NCBI GenBank assembly: GCA_035301245.1
Contig: DATGUS010000012.1
Span: 1-10,224, forward strand
Length of the DNA: 10,224 nt
Reading direction: 5' to 3'
Source of the DNA: Alloiococcus sp035301245
GTDB lineage: Bacteria > Bacillota > Bacilli > Lactobacillales > Carnobacteriaceae_A
The notes below the pieces were generated by a model. That model had not been told where the DNA came from. It saw only the letters and a list, made by a program, of their open reading frames with translations, and made no database searches. This document shows, one piece after another, positions 1 to 6,168 of this stretch (position 1 is its first letter; the number at the start of each line of letters is the position of its first letter). The position numbers were made by a program, and so were the translations under genes.

Positions 1-676
1 TGGCAAAGCAATTAAAGCAAGTGGCATTGACCGTGAAGAATTATTTGTAACAACAAAATTATGGAATGATGCGCATGGTTATGAAGAAGCGAAACAAGCC
101 ATTGACGAATCACTAGCGAAACTGGATTTAGATTATGTGGAGTTGTACCTTATTCACTGGCCAAATCCGATAGAACATCGCGATAATTGGGAAGAGCCGA
201 ATGCTGAAGCTTGGAAAGCGATGGAAGAAGCAGTTGAGGCAGGAAAAATTAAAGCGATAGGCATCTCTAACTTTATGATTCACCACATGGAAGCATTACT
301 AAAAACAGCGAAAATAAAACCAGCTATCAATCAGATTTATTTAAACCCAAGTGATCATCAAGAAGAAGTTGTAGAGTACTGTCGTGATCATGATATTTTA
401 GTGGAGGCCTATAGTCCGTTAGGTTCAGGACGTATCTTTGAAATCGATGATCTAAAAGATATTGCTCTAAAATATGATAAATCAGTGGCGCAAATTGTTT
501 TGCGTTGGCATTTAGATAAAGGGTTTGTACCACTACCTAAGACCGCAACGATGGAACGTGTTGGAGAAAATGCGGATATTTTTGACTTCAAATTGTCAGA
601 AGAAGATACTAAAAAGATTGATTCTTTAGAAGGTGTCGCTGGAACTCACTCAGATCCAGATCAGAAAGATTTTTAA
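1..676 (+). CDS. Aldo/keto reductase, 5'-truncated by the window edge
   Basis: This is a cytosolic NADPH-dependent carbonyl reductase of the aldo/keto reductase (AKR) superfamily. The frame is open from base 2, giving 224 visible residues of a protein usually about 275-285 long, so roughly 50-60 N-terminal residues are missing. Two of the four catalytic tetrad residues are visible: the Lys in VTTKLWN (visible residue 19) and the His in LYLIHWPNP (visible residue 52). The Asp and Tyr lie in the missing part. The AKR signature LDYVELYLIHWP, the strand GKIKAIGISNF, and the C-terminal cofactor motif PLPKTATMERVGENADIFDF are all present. The Lys and Arg of that last motif normally bind the 2'-phosphate of NADPH. 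It resembles the Bacillus YtbE/YvgN and Lactobacillales 2,5-diketo-gluconate reductase-like group, but the substrate cannot be read from sequence. It converges with the next gene, 32 bp away. Confidence 0.93.
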   Translation, partial: GKAIKASGIDREELFVTTKLWNDAHGYEEAKQAIDESLAKLDLDYVELYLIHWPNPIEHRDNWEEPNAEAWKAMEEAVEAGKIKAIGISNFMIHHMEALLKTAKIKPAINQIYLNPSDHQEEVVEYCRDHDILVEAYSPLGSGRIFEIDDLKDIALKYDKSVAQIVLRWHLDKGFVPLPKTATMERVGENADIFDFKLSEEDTKKIDSLEGVAGTHSDPDQKDF

Positions 677-693
677 TTCAAAATTTTATTAGG

Positions 694-711
694 TGAGTAT
701 GGTTATACTCA
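694..711. terminator. Small hairpin between convergent genes, possible bidirectional terminator
   Basis: A perfect 7-bp stem (TGAGTAT / ATACTCA) with a GGTT loop sits between the convergent reductase and acetyltransferase genes and overlaps the minus-strand stop codon. The stem is AT-rich. The flank on the minus-strand side is only loosely U-rich (AATAAAATTTT a few bases beyond) and there is no clean U-run on the plus side, so this is a weak candidate. Confidence 0.3.
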
Positions 712-1467
712 ATGATTCAGCGTTTTAAGTGCCCCAATATGATAGCCATGGAGCTTATAGCCTTGTCGTTGGTACATATCTTTAACAGAATCCTCTCCGT
801 CAGCAATTAAAATGACTGTCTTATCTTTCTCTGTTGCTTCTTCCATTACTTTTAACTGTAAGCTTGTAGCTATTTTTTGATGACGATAATCTTCATGGAC
901 AAGTACATCATCAATTTCAATAAACTGTTTGCTTTCAAATGTCAGTAAACTACCGACAACAGTATGATTAATTGTAGCGATATATAGCCTAGAATGTTCA
1001 TTTTCTACGAGGTCATCATAAAATGTTCGTTTTTTATTGGCGAATTCTAGACCATATTCTTTATCACTAGGATAATTAAATGATTTAAATGCATTTAAAG
1101 TCTGATCATTCACTATTTCAACAGTTACATGATCATTTCCTTTAGATGGTTTGAAGGATGTCGGCTCAATGGAATAAAGCTCCAGTAGGTCTAACATATA
1201 AGCTTCACGATTAAAATAATTAGTTACTTCATTCGTTAATCCCGTATTCAATGGCCAAAAGAAACGTAGATGATTCATTTGGTTTTGGCGATGGGAAACC
1301 AACTGCATTTCTTCAATAAGCTTGAATTCCTGCAAATAAGGCTGAAATTTTAAAATAAAGAAATTTGAATCATATCGCCAAGGGTATGACTCTGACAAGT
1401 ATTGCACAAAGAATTCATTTTCATCAACGACCGTACTGTGGTGTTTAAATATGGTCAAATCAATCAT
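709..1467 (-). CDS. GNAT-family N-acetyltransferase
   Basis: A 252-residue protein whose C-terminal half (about residues 115-240) has the GNAT fold; such enzymes use acetyl-CoA to acetylate an amine. Visible elements are a beta4-like strand VVGSLLTFES (171-179), the beta4-alpha3 region IDDVLVHEDYRHQKIATSLQ (185-204) that should hold the pyrophosphate-binding loop, and a motif-B-like end with VILIADGED and MYQRQGYKLHG (218-241). The usual R/Q-x-x-G-x-G/A loop reads R-H-Q-K-I-A here, so the first Gly is replaced by Lys. Residues 1-110 show no domain I recognise. The ATG start at 1467 has a good ribosome binding site, GAGAGGAA on the minus strand (1476-1483). It is transcribed away from the hydrolase gene, and I saw no convincing promoter in the shared 217-bp upstream gap. 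The substrate is unknown. Confidence 0.85.
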   Translation of the reverse strand: MIDLTIFKHHSTVVDENEFFVQYLSESYPWRYDSNFFILKFQPYLQEFKLIEEMQLVSHRQNQMNHLRFFWPLNTGLTNEVTNYFNREAYMLDLLELYSIEPTSFKPSKGNDHVTVEIVNDQTLNAFKSFNYPSDKEYGLEFANKKRTFYDDLVENEHSRLYIATINHTVVGSLLTFESKQFIEIDDVLVHEDYRHQKIATSLQLKVMEEATEKDKTVILIADGEDSVKDMYQRQGYKLHGYHIGALKTLNH

Positions 1468-1601
1468 GATTAAAGTTCCTCTCGATTAGATGTATATAGC
1501 AATTAGTTATATATTAATACATATTTCTCCAAAAGATTACTATTGTGTTACAAAAAGAGCTCATTTGTCAACGAACTATAACACAACTCTATGTAAGGTT
1601 A

Positions 1602-1610
1602 TGTTATCAT
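1602..1610 (+). promoter_or_regulatory. Candidate extended -10 promoter for the M23 hydrolase gene
   Basis: TGTTATCAT is an extended -10 element (TG, one base, TATCAT at 1605-1610). There is no good -35 at the normal distance; TTGTCA at 1565-1570 is too far upstream. The predicted transcript would start near 1617 and give a leader of about 70 bases. The rest of the 1468-1684 gap holds no gene that I can support. Confidence 0.35.
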
Positions 1611-1668
1611 AAATGACAGACATATGAGATTTGATTTTTCATTTCTACATACAACAACTATCTGAAAC

Positions 1669-1675
1669 GAAGGAG
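1669..1675 (+). promoter_or_regulatory. Ribosome binding site fixing the TTG start of the M23 hydrolase
   Basis: GAAGGAG lies 9 bases before TTG at 1685. It decides against the longer in-frame TTG at 1631, which has no comparable site and would put 18 unrelated residues in front of a textbook signal peptide. Confidence 0.8.
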
Positions 1676-1684
1676 AACACATCA

Positions 1685-3142
1685 TTGAAGAAGAATCAAT
1701 TAATTAAAATATTAGCTGCCTCAATGATTAGTGCGCAATTTGCATTGTCAACACAAGTCATTTTTGCAGAGGAAACTTCTGATCGTTTAGAAGAACTACG
1801 GCAGAAACAAAATGAATTAGAATCTGAATCATCAGCTATTGAATCAAATATTCAAGGATCAAAAGATCAGATGAATTCATTGTCAGAAGAGAAAGCAAAC
1901 TTACAATCTGAAATTTCAACTATTCAATCTAGCGTGGATCAACTGATTCAAGAGATTAATCAAAGTGAAATAGAAATTCAAGAAAAAGAAGAAGAGATTA
2001 ATCGTCTAAATGAACAGATTGAAACGTTAAAAGATAATATTGAAAAACGTACTGAAAAGATTGAAGATCAAGCACGTGCGGTTCAACAATCAGGCGATGC
2101 GAATTCATTTATTAATGTTTTATTATCATCAGAAAACTTCGCAGACCTAGTTGACCGTGCTAAATTCATCTCAGAAATTGTTTCATCAAACCAATCAATC
2201 ATTTCTGATCAAAAGAAAGATCAAGAAGCTCTAGAAGAAACAGAAGCTCAAGTTGCTTTAGAACAAGAAGCTCTTGAAGAAACTAAACAAGGTTTAGAAG
2301 TATCACGTAATAATCTTGTTAACCAGCGACTAGCTCTCGAAACGCGTGTGACTCAAGTACAAGAAGAGTACAACTTAAATGAGCAAGATCTAAATTCATT
2401 ATTAAGTCAAAAAGATGAGATTGCAGCGAAAACAAATGATATTAATAATCAAGTTCAAGCTGAGCAAGAACGTCTAGAACAAGAACGTATTGAGCGCGAA
2501 CGTCGTGAACGTGAAGAAGCGGAACGAATTCGTAAAGAAGAAGAAGCTCGTGCAGCTAGAGAAGCTGAAGCGGCTCGTCAAGCAGAACAAGAAGCTCAAG
2601 CTCAAAAAGAACGTGAAGCTCAAACAAAAGCTGAGTCAGAGCGAAATGTACAATCTGAACAAAGTCAAAATAGCCAACCTTCTCAACAATCTAAAAGTAC
2701 AGTAAGCCAGACACAGACCGTTTCACAATCTAAAGCAGCATCAGCTGCACCTGTCCAATCCGGTGGCTGGGCACGTCCGGCAAATGGTTATATTTCTTCA
2801 AGATTTGGTTACCGTACACACCCTATCTTTAAAACCAGACGCTTACACGCAGGTGTTGACTATGCGGGTAGTGGAACAATCAGAGCAGCTAAAGCTGGTA
2901 CTGTCGTATCTGCTTCATACTCTGGTGGACTAGGGTATCACGTTCGTATTAACCATGGTAATGGGCTTACTAGTGTTTATGGACACATGCAACCTGGTTT
3001 ACATGTAGCACCTGGTCAATCAGTATCACAAGGCCAAAGTTTAGGGATTATGGGATCTACTGGAGCTTCTACAGGAGTACACTTACACTTTGAAATTCAC
3101 AAAAATGGTGTACCAGTTAACCCACTAAGTTATGTAAATTAA
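1685..3142 (+). CDS. Secreted M23 peptidoglycan hydrolase with PcsB/CwlO-like coiled coil
   Basis: A 485-residue exported murein hydrolase. From the TTG at 1685 the protein begins MKKNQLIKIL, with a hydrophobic core and probable cleavage after FA (28/29). Residues about 31-260 form a long coiled coil interrupted near 138-170 by the segment GDANSFINVLLSSENFADLVD, which resembles the tip of the PcsB/CwlO coiled-coil domain known to interact with FtsX. Residues about 261-355 are a Glu/Arg/Ala-rich then Gln/Ser-rich linker. Residues about 360-482 are the peptidase M23 (LytM) domain, with all expected residues: zinc ligands H388, D392 and H468, and catalytic H434 and H466. It probably cleaves peptide cross-links during division or wall growth. 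It has its own transcription unit; no ftsE or ftsX is in view. The M23 assignment is secure; FtsEX control is inferred from the coiled coil. Confidence 0.93.
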   Translation: MKKNQLIKILAASMISAQFALSTQVIFAEETSDRLEELRQKQNELESESSAIESNIQGSKDQMNSLSEEKANLQSEISTIQSSVDQLIQEINQSEIEIQEKEEEINRLNEQIETLKDNIEKRTEKIEDQARAVQQSGDANSFINVLLSSENFADLVDRAKFISEIVSSNQSIISDQKKDQEALEETEAQVALEQEALEETKQGLEVSRNNLVNQRLALETRVTQVQEEYNLNEQDLNSLLSQKDEIAAKTNDINNQVQAEQERLEQERIERERREREEAERIRKEEEARAAREAEAARQAEQEAQAQKEREAQTKAESERNVQSEQSQNSQPSQQSKSTVSQTQTVSQSKAASAAPVQSGGWARPANGYISSRFGYRTHPIFKTRRLHAGVDYAGSGTIRAAKAGTVVSASYSGGLGYHVRINHGNGLTSVYGHMQPGLHVAPGQSVSQGQSLGIMGSTGASTGVHLHFEIHKNGVPVNPLSYVN

Positions 3143-3152
3143 TATAATTATA

Positions 3153-3187
3153 AACACTCTCTTTCTTAAAGGAGAGTGTTTTCTTTA
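3153..3187 (+). terminator. Rho-independent terminator of the M23 hydrolase gene
   Basis: A 12-bp stem (3153-3164 with 3169-3180, one G-U pair) around a 4-base loop CTTA. The core arms are AACACTCTC and GAGAGTGTT, followed by the T-rich run TTCTTTA. It begins 10 bases after the stop codon. Confidence 0.88.
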
Positions 3188-3212
3188 CCTAAAGTTAGGT
3201 CTATGGTTTAAT
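3184..3212 (+). promoter_or_regulatory. Candidate promoter for the RNA methyltransferase gene
   Basis: TTTACC (3184-3189), a 17-bp spacer, then TTTAAT (3207-3212), which is preceded by TGG and so counts as an extended -10. It lies right after the hydrolase terminator and about 40 bases before the start codon, which is where a promoter is needed. Confidence 0.45.
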
Positions 3213-3250
3213 AAAAAAGAATATGCATTTATAAACACTGGAGGACAATT

Positions 3251-3997
3251 ATGATTACGTCTCGACAAAATGGTCAAGTTAAAACTTGGATTAAACTAAA
3301 TAGAAAGAAAGAACGTGAAAAAACGGGACTTTTTATTGCTGAAGGTTTTCACTTGGTAGAAGAAGCGATTAAGTCTCAAATGTCTATAAAAGAATTAATT
3401 ATTTCTGAAAAATTGAATAACGATTTACCCAATTATACTAACGGATACCCTCAAACAGTCATTTCAGATGAGCTGAGTAATGAAATTGCGGATACTGAAA
3501 CGCCACAAGGGATTTTTGCTGTTGTAGAAATGCCAAAGCAATCAAATCAATTACATTCTAAGGTATTATTACTAGATCAAGTACAGGATCCTGGAAATCT
3601 TGGCACAATTATACGTTCAGCAGATGCAGCAGGTTTTACTCAAGTAATCTGTGGGGAAGGAACAGTTGATCCCTATAATGCGAAAGTACTACGATCAGGA
3701 CAGGGGAGTCACTTTCATGTCGATATCCAATCAGCTGACTTAAACGAATATATTTCAAAATTAAAACGTCAATCAATACCCGTATATGGAACGGATCTTT
3801 CTAAAGATTCGATTGACTATAAAACTGTTTGTCCGAAAGATAAAGTGGCGATTATAGTTGGTAACGAGGGCAGTGGGGTCAATAAGGAATTACTTGAACT
3901 TGTAGACGGGACATTGCATGTACCCATTAAAGGACAAGCAGAGTCATTAAACGTTGCTGTTGCAGCAAGCATCTTAATGTTTCATTTATCAAATTAG
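3251..3997 (+). CDS. TrmH/SpoU-family RNA 2'-O-methyltransferase (YsgA/RlmB type)
   Basis: A 248-residue SPOUT-class enzyme that transfers a methyl group from S-adenosylmethionine to a ribose 2'-OH, probably in rRNA. Residues 1-95 are the small substrate-binding domain (start ITSRQNGQVKTWIKL, then GLFIAEGFHLVEEAI). Residues 104-248 are the trefoil-knot catalytic domain with the three SpoU motifs: motif 1 DPGNLGTIIRSADAAGF (113-129, with N116 and R122), motif 2 IIVGNEGSG (201-209, with E206), and motif 3 VPIKGQAESLNVAVAAS (224-240, with S232 and N234). The length is normal. The ATG at 3251 follows GGAGG by 6 bases. Its B. subtilis counterpart ysgA sits next to pheST, and here pheST lies about 4.3 kb downstream. 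The family is certain; the exact nucleotide modified is not. Confidence 0.93.
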   Translation: MITSRQNGQVKTWIKLNRKKEREKTGLFIAEGFHLVEEAIKSQMSIKELIISEKLNNDLPNYTNGYPQTVISDELSNEIADTETPQGIFAVVEMPKQSNQLHSKVLLLDQVQDPGNLGTIIRSADAAGFTQVICGEGTVDPYNAKVLRSGQGSHFHVDIQSADLNEYISKLKRQSIPVYGTDLSKDSIDYKTVCPKDKVAIIVGNEGSGVNKELLELVDGTLHVPIKGQAESLNVAVAASILMFHLSN

Positions 3998-4046
3998 TTC
4001 ACAACCCCTCTAGACAGTGTAATATCAATAAGAATGACAAATAATT

Positions 4047-4075
4047 TTGATTTAAAGTGTTATTAAAGGTATAAT
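4047..4075 (+). promoter_or_regulatory. Near-consensus sigma-A promoter of the HD-domain gene
   Basis: TTGATT (4047-4052), exactly 17 bp, then TATAAT (4070-4075). The start codon at 4126 lies about 50 bases beyond the -10, with AAGGAG at 4113-4118. This is one of the best promoters in the window and makes the HD gene a unit of its own. I see no clear terminator in the 128-bp gap, so read-through from the methyltransferase gene remains possible. Confidence 0.75.
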
Positions 4076-4125
4076 GACAAAGTGAGTCTAGTAACCGATT
4101 AAATGTTGAAACAAGGAGTTTTGAT

Positions 4126-4647
4126 ATGGTTTTTAATGAAGAAATTTGGAAATATGACAATGAATATTTATCTTATGTATCAGACTTAATTAATGACGAA
4201 AAATTAAGAAAGTTAGATGATATTGTTCATCATCACTTTACCACTCGATTTAAACATTCAATATACGTATCTTACGTCAGTTACCGATGGGCTAAGTATT
4301 TTGGTTTAGATGCTAAATCAACAGCACGTGCGGGTTTATTACATGACTTTTTCTTAGAAGATAGAACAGAAATTGTAAAACTTGAACAAGGTTCACACAA
4401 TTTTGTTCATCCGAAATTAGCTCTTGAGAATGCGAAAGCATTAACTAAGATTAGTAAAAAAGAAGAAGATATTATTTTAAAACACATGTTTTTATGTACA
4501 AGATGTAATTTTCCAAAATATAGTGAAAGTTACATTGTTACAACAGTGGACAAATATTGTGCGATTGCCGAAGTTGCTCGCCCGATTAGAGAAAAAGTAT
4601 TTACTAAATTAAATGCCTTAAAAGGAATGTTGGCTTTCGAAGGTTAA
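4126..4647 (+). CDS. HD-domain metal-dependent phosphohydrolase family protein, substrate unknown
   Basis: A 173-residue cytosolic protein with the HD superfamily metal-binding pattern: H44 in RFKHSIYVS, the H73-D74 pair in AGLLHDFFLED, and D142 in TTVDKYCAI. Two further histidines, H95 (NFVHPKLA) and H120 (ILKHMFLC), sit at spacings that could support a second metal, as in larger HD sets. HD enzymes of this pattern usually act on phosphate esters, such as nucleotides or cyclic nucleotides. No GYP motif, second catalytic domain or ligand-binding domain is present, so no substrate can be assigned. I recall similar small HD proteins being common in Lactobacillales, often near translation genes, but cannot verify this here. 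It has a strong promoter of its own and is probably closed by the hairpin at 4723-4749. Confidence 0.85.
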   Translation: MVFNEEIWKYDNEYLSYVSDLINDEKLRKLDDIVHHHFTTRFKHSIYVSYVSYRWAKYFGLDAKSTARAGLLHDFFLEDRTEIVKLEQGSHNFVHPKLALENAKALTKISKKEEDIILKHMFLCTRCNFPKYSESYIVTTVDKYCAIAEVARPIREKVFTKLNALKGMLAFEG

Positions 4648-4698
4648 TAAAATTTTACCACTAAGCTAGGTGACTGAATTGTTAACCTACTAAAGCCA

Positions 4699-4727
4699 TT
4701 GATAATAATAGATATAAAAGATAAAAT
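4699..4727 (+). promoter_or_regulatory. Candidate promoter for the mgtE pair
   Basis: TTGATA (4699-4704), 17 bp, then TAAAAT (4722-4727). It is a fair match, but its -10 overlaps the left arm of the hairpin at 4723-4749. If it is used, the transcript starts near 4734 and carries no complete hairpin, so the hairpin would serve the upstream HD gene only. An alternative pairing, TTGTTA at about 4678 with an AT-rich -10 near 4701, is less convincing. Confidence 0.4.
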
Positions 4728-4758
4728 GACAGTTAATTACTGTCGTTTTCTGTTTTTT
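4723..4758 (+). terminator. Rho-independent terminator between the HD gene and mgtE
   Basis: An 11-bp stem (4723-4733 with 4739-4749, one T-G wobble) with a TAATT loop; the core arms are TGACAGT and ACTGTCG. T-runs follow, TTTT then a run of six at 4753-4758. It lies 75 bases after the HD stop and 43 bases before the mgtE start. It most simply ends the HD transcript, but it could also be an expression platform in a longer mgtE leader. Confidence 0.75.
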
Positions 4759-4791
4759 AAGGGTTAAACTGATAGGTAGCGAGGTATTAAT

Positions 4792-6159
4792 ATGTCATAC
4801 ATAGAATTTAATAAAGAAACATATTACAATGATTTATTCATTGCGATTAAAAACATCGATCGTCCAACTTTTAGAGAGTTGTTTTTACGTCTTCATGATA
4901 GAGATAAGAATGAAGTCTTTCATCTTGTCGGTGATCAGTATAAAAAGAATATTGCAGAATTACTTCACCCAGAAGAATTTGAAGATATGTTCAAAATTAT
5001 GCCGATTCAGGATCAAGACGCAGCGATTGATTATCTGCCAGATGATTACATTGTAGAAGTTTTCGATCACTTGCCTTACGATGATATTGCCTATTTTATA
5101 AATCGTTCAAATGTAGTGGATGAATCATTCGTTTTAAAATATTTAGGTTCATCCAAACAAAAAGAAGTTCTTGAAATATTATCATACGCTTCCGAAACAG
5201 CCGGATCGATAATGACTAAAGAATTCATCAGTGTGTATGAAACACAAACAATTCCACAAGTCATTCAATACTTACGACAAGTAGGAGAAGATGCAGAAAC
5301 CATTTATACCATTTATGTGGTTGATGACCATGAACGACTAATTGGCGTATTCTCATTGAGAGAATTATTAATGGCACCCAAAAATAAAACGATTGCTGAT
5401 ATTATGAACTCACCAGTGATTAGTGCTTCGGTTGATTTAGATCAGGAAGAAGCAGCTGATCTTATGCAAGATTATGACTTAACAGCTTTGCCGGTCATTT
5501 CTCATGACAGAAAACTTAAAGGGATTATTACAATCGATGATATTATCGATGTCCTAGAACAAGAGGCAGAAGAAGATTTTAATGAATTTGCAGGTATTCG
5601 AAAGCAAGATATCCAAAATGAATCAGGTAAACGTAAAAATGTAGTTCAAATGGCATTGAGTCGAACACCTTGGTTAGTCATCTTTATGGTATCAGGCTTG
5701 TTTATTGGTAACTTGATGAATCTATTTGAAAGCACACTTCAACAAGCTGTCCTATTGTCGGTTTTTATTCCAGCCATTATGGATACTGCTGGTAACGTGG
5801 GGACTCAATCACTAGCGGTAACGATCAGTCAAGATCGCTTGTTTGAGAGCACTTTGAGTGAAAAATTAAAAGCCATTCGCATGGAAATTTTATCCGGTTT
5901 ATCGATGGGGTTCATTTCCTCAATTATGATGTTAGCAATCATTACTTTCGTATACCGTGATTTTACTATAGCTTTTATTGTCTCACTAACATTGACTCTG
6001 ACGATTGTGGTATCGGCTGTTGTTGGGACAGTTATTCCGATGTTATTTGACAGACTAGGTTTCGATACTAGTGTTGCTAGCGGACCATTTATTACAATCA
6101 TTTCCGATGCACTGAGTTTATTGTTTTACTTTTCAATTGCTACAATCATTATAGGGTAG
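4792..6159 (+). CDS. mgtE: MgtE-family magnesium transporter, copy 1
   Basis: A 455-residue membrane channel for Mg2+ import, gated by intracellular Mg2+. Domains in order: the MgtE N domain (about 1-135), two CBS domains (about 139-200 and 204-262), a connecting plug helix (about 263-288), and a membrane domain with about five helices (290-455). The acidic gate region IIDVLEQEAEEDF (251-263) is kept. The pore signature is IPAIMDTAGNVGTQS (326-340), and the conserved Asp near the pore is D439 in ITIISDALS, matching D432 of the Thermus protein. The length is typical. The ATG has GAGG 7 bases upstream. It is the first gene of a two-gene operon with a paralogue. Asp331 in the pore signature is Gly in copy 2. 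No full M-box riboswitch is visible upstream. Confidence 0.95.
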   Translation: MSYIEFNKETYYNDLFIAIKNIDRPTFRELFLRLHDRDKNEVFHLVGDQYKKNIAELLHPEEFEDMFKIMPIQDQDAAIDYLPDDYIVEVFDHLPYDDIAYFINRSNVVDESFVLKYLGSSKQKEVLEILSYASETAGSIMTKEFISVYETQTIPQVIQYLRQVGEDAETIYTIYVVDDHERLIGVFSLRELLMAPKNKTIADIMNSPVISASVDLDQEEAADLMQDYDLTALPVISHDRKLKGIITIDDIIDVLEQEAEEDFNEFAGIRKQDIQNESGKRKNVVQMALSRTPWLVIFMVSGLFIGNLMNLFESTLQQAVLLSVFIPAIMDTAGNVGTQSLAVTISQDRLFESTLSEKLKAIRMEILSGLSMGFISSIMMLAIITFVYRDFTIAFIVSLTLTLTIVVSAVVGTVIPMLFDRLGFDTSVASGPFITIISDALSLLFYFSIATIIIG

Positions 6160-6163
6160 GTGA
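6157..6163 (+). promoter_or_regulatory. Ribosome binding site overlapping the stop of mgtE copy 1
   Basis: TAGGTGA contains the TAG stop of copy 1 (6157-6159) and matches the 3' part of AGGAGGTGA, 5 bases before TTG at 6169. The GTG at 6160 lies inside this site and has no properly spaced site of its own. Starting at the TTG also makes the two MgtE N-termini align without a gap. Confidence 0.7.
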
Positions 6164-6168
6164 ATAGA

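Noticed and set aside
327..591. Minus-strand open frames inside the aldo/keto reductase gene
   Set aside because: The plus frame is a clear reductase with catalytic residues. The antisense frames have no recognisable domain and no ribosome binding site.
1592..1607. WalR-like direct repeat (TGTAAG, 4 bases, TGTTAT) upstream of the M23 hydrolase
   Set aside because: Wall hydrolases are often in the WalR regulon, but the consensus needs a 5-base gap and A, T or C as the sixth base of each half. Here the gap is 4 and the first half ends in G. It also overlaps the candidate -10.
1631..1684. N-terminal extension of the hydrolase from TTG at 1631
   Set aside because: It adds 18 residues before a clean signal peptide and has no ribosome binding site. 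GAAGGAG at 1669-1675 clearly serves TTG 1685.
2461..2640. Repetitive GAA/CGT/GCT-rich stretch that could be taken for a DNA repeat array
   Set aside because: It encodes the low-complexity Glu/Arg/Ala linker of the hydrolase; the units are irregular in length and in phase with the codons. It also creates a spurious open frame in another phase.
3187..3200. Small inverted repeat ACCTAA / TTAGGT
   Set aside because: The full 6-bp stem leaves only a 2-base loop, and it lies within the candidate promoter spacer. It is too weak to call an operator or terminator.
5829..6101. Minus-strand open frame inside mgtE copy 1
   Set aside because: It lies opposite the conserved membrane domain of MgtE and shows no independent coding signal.
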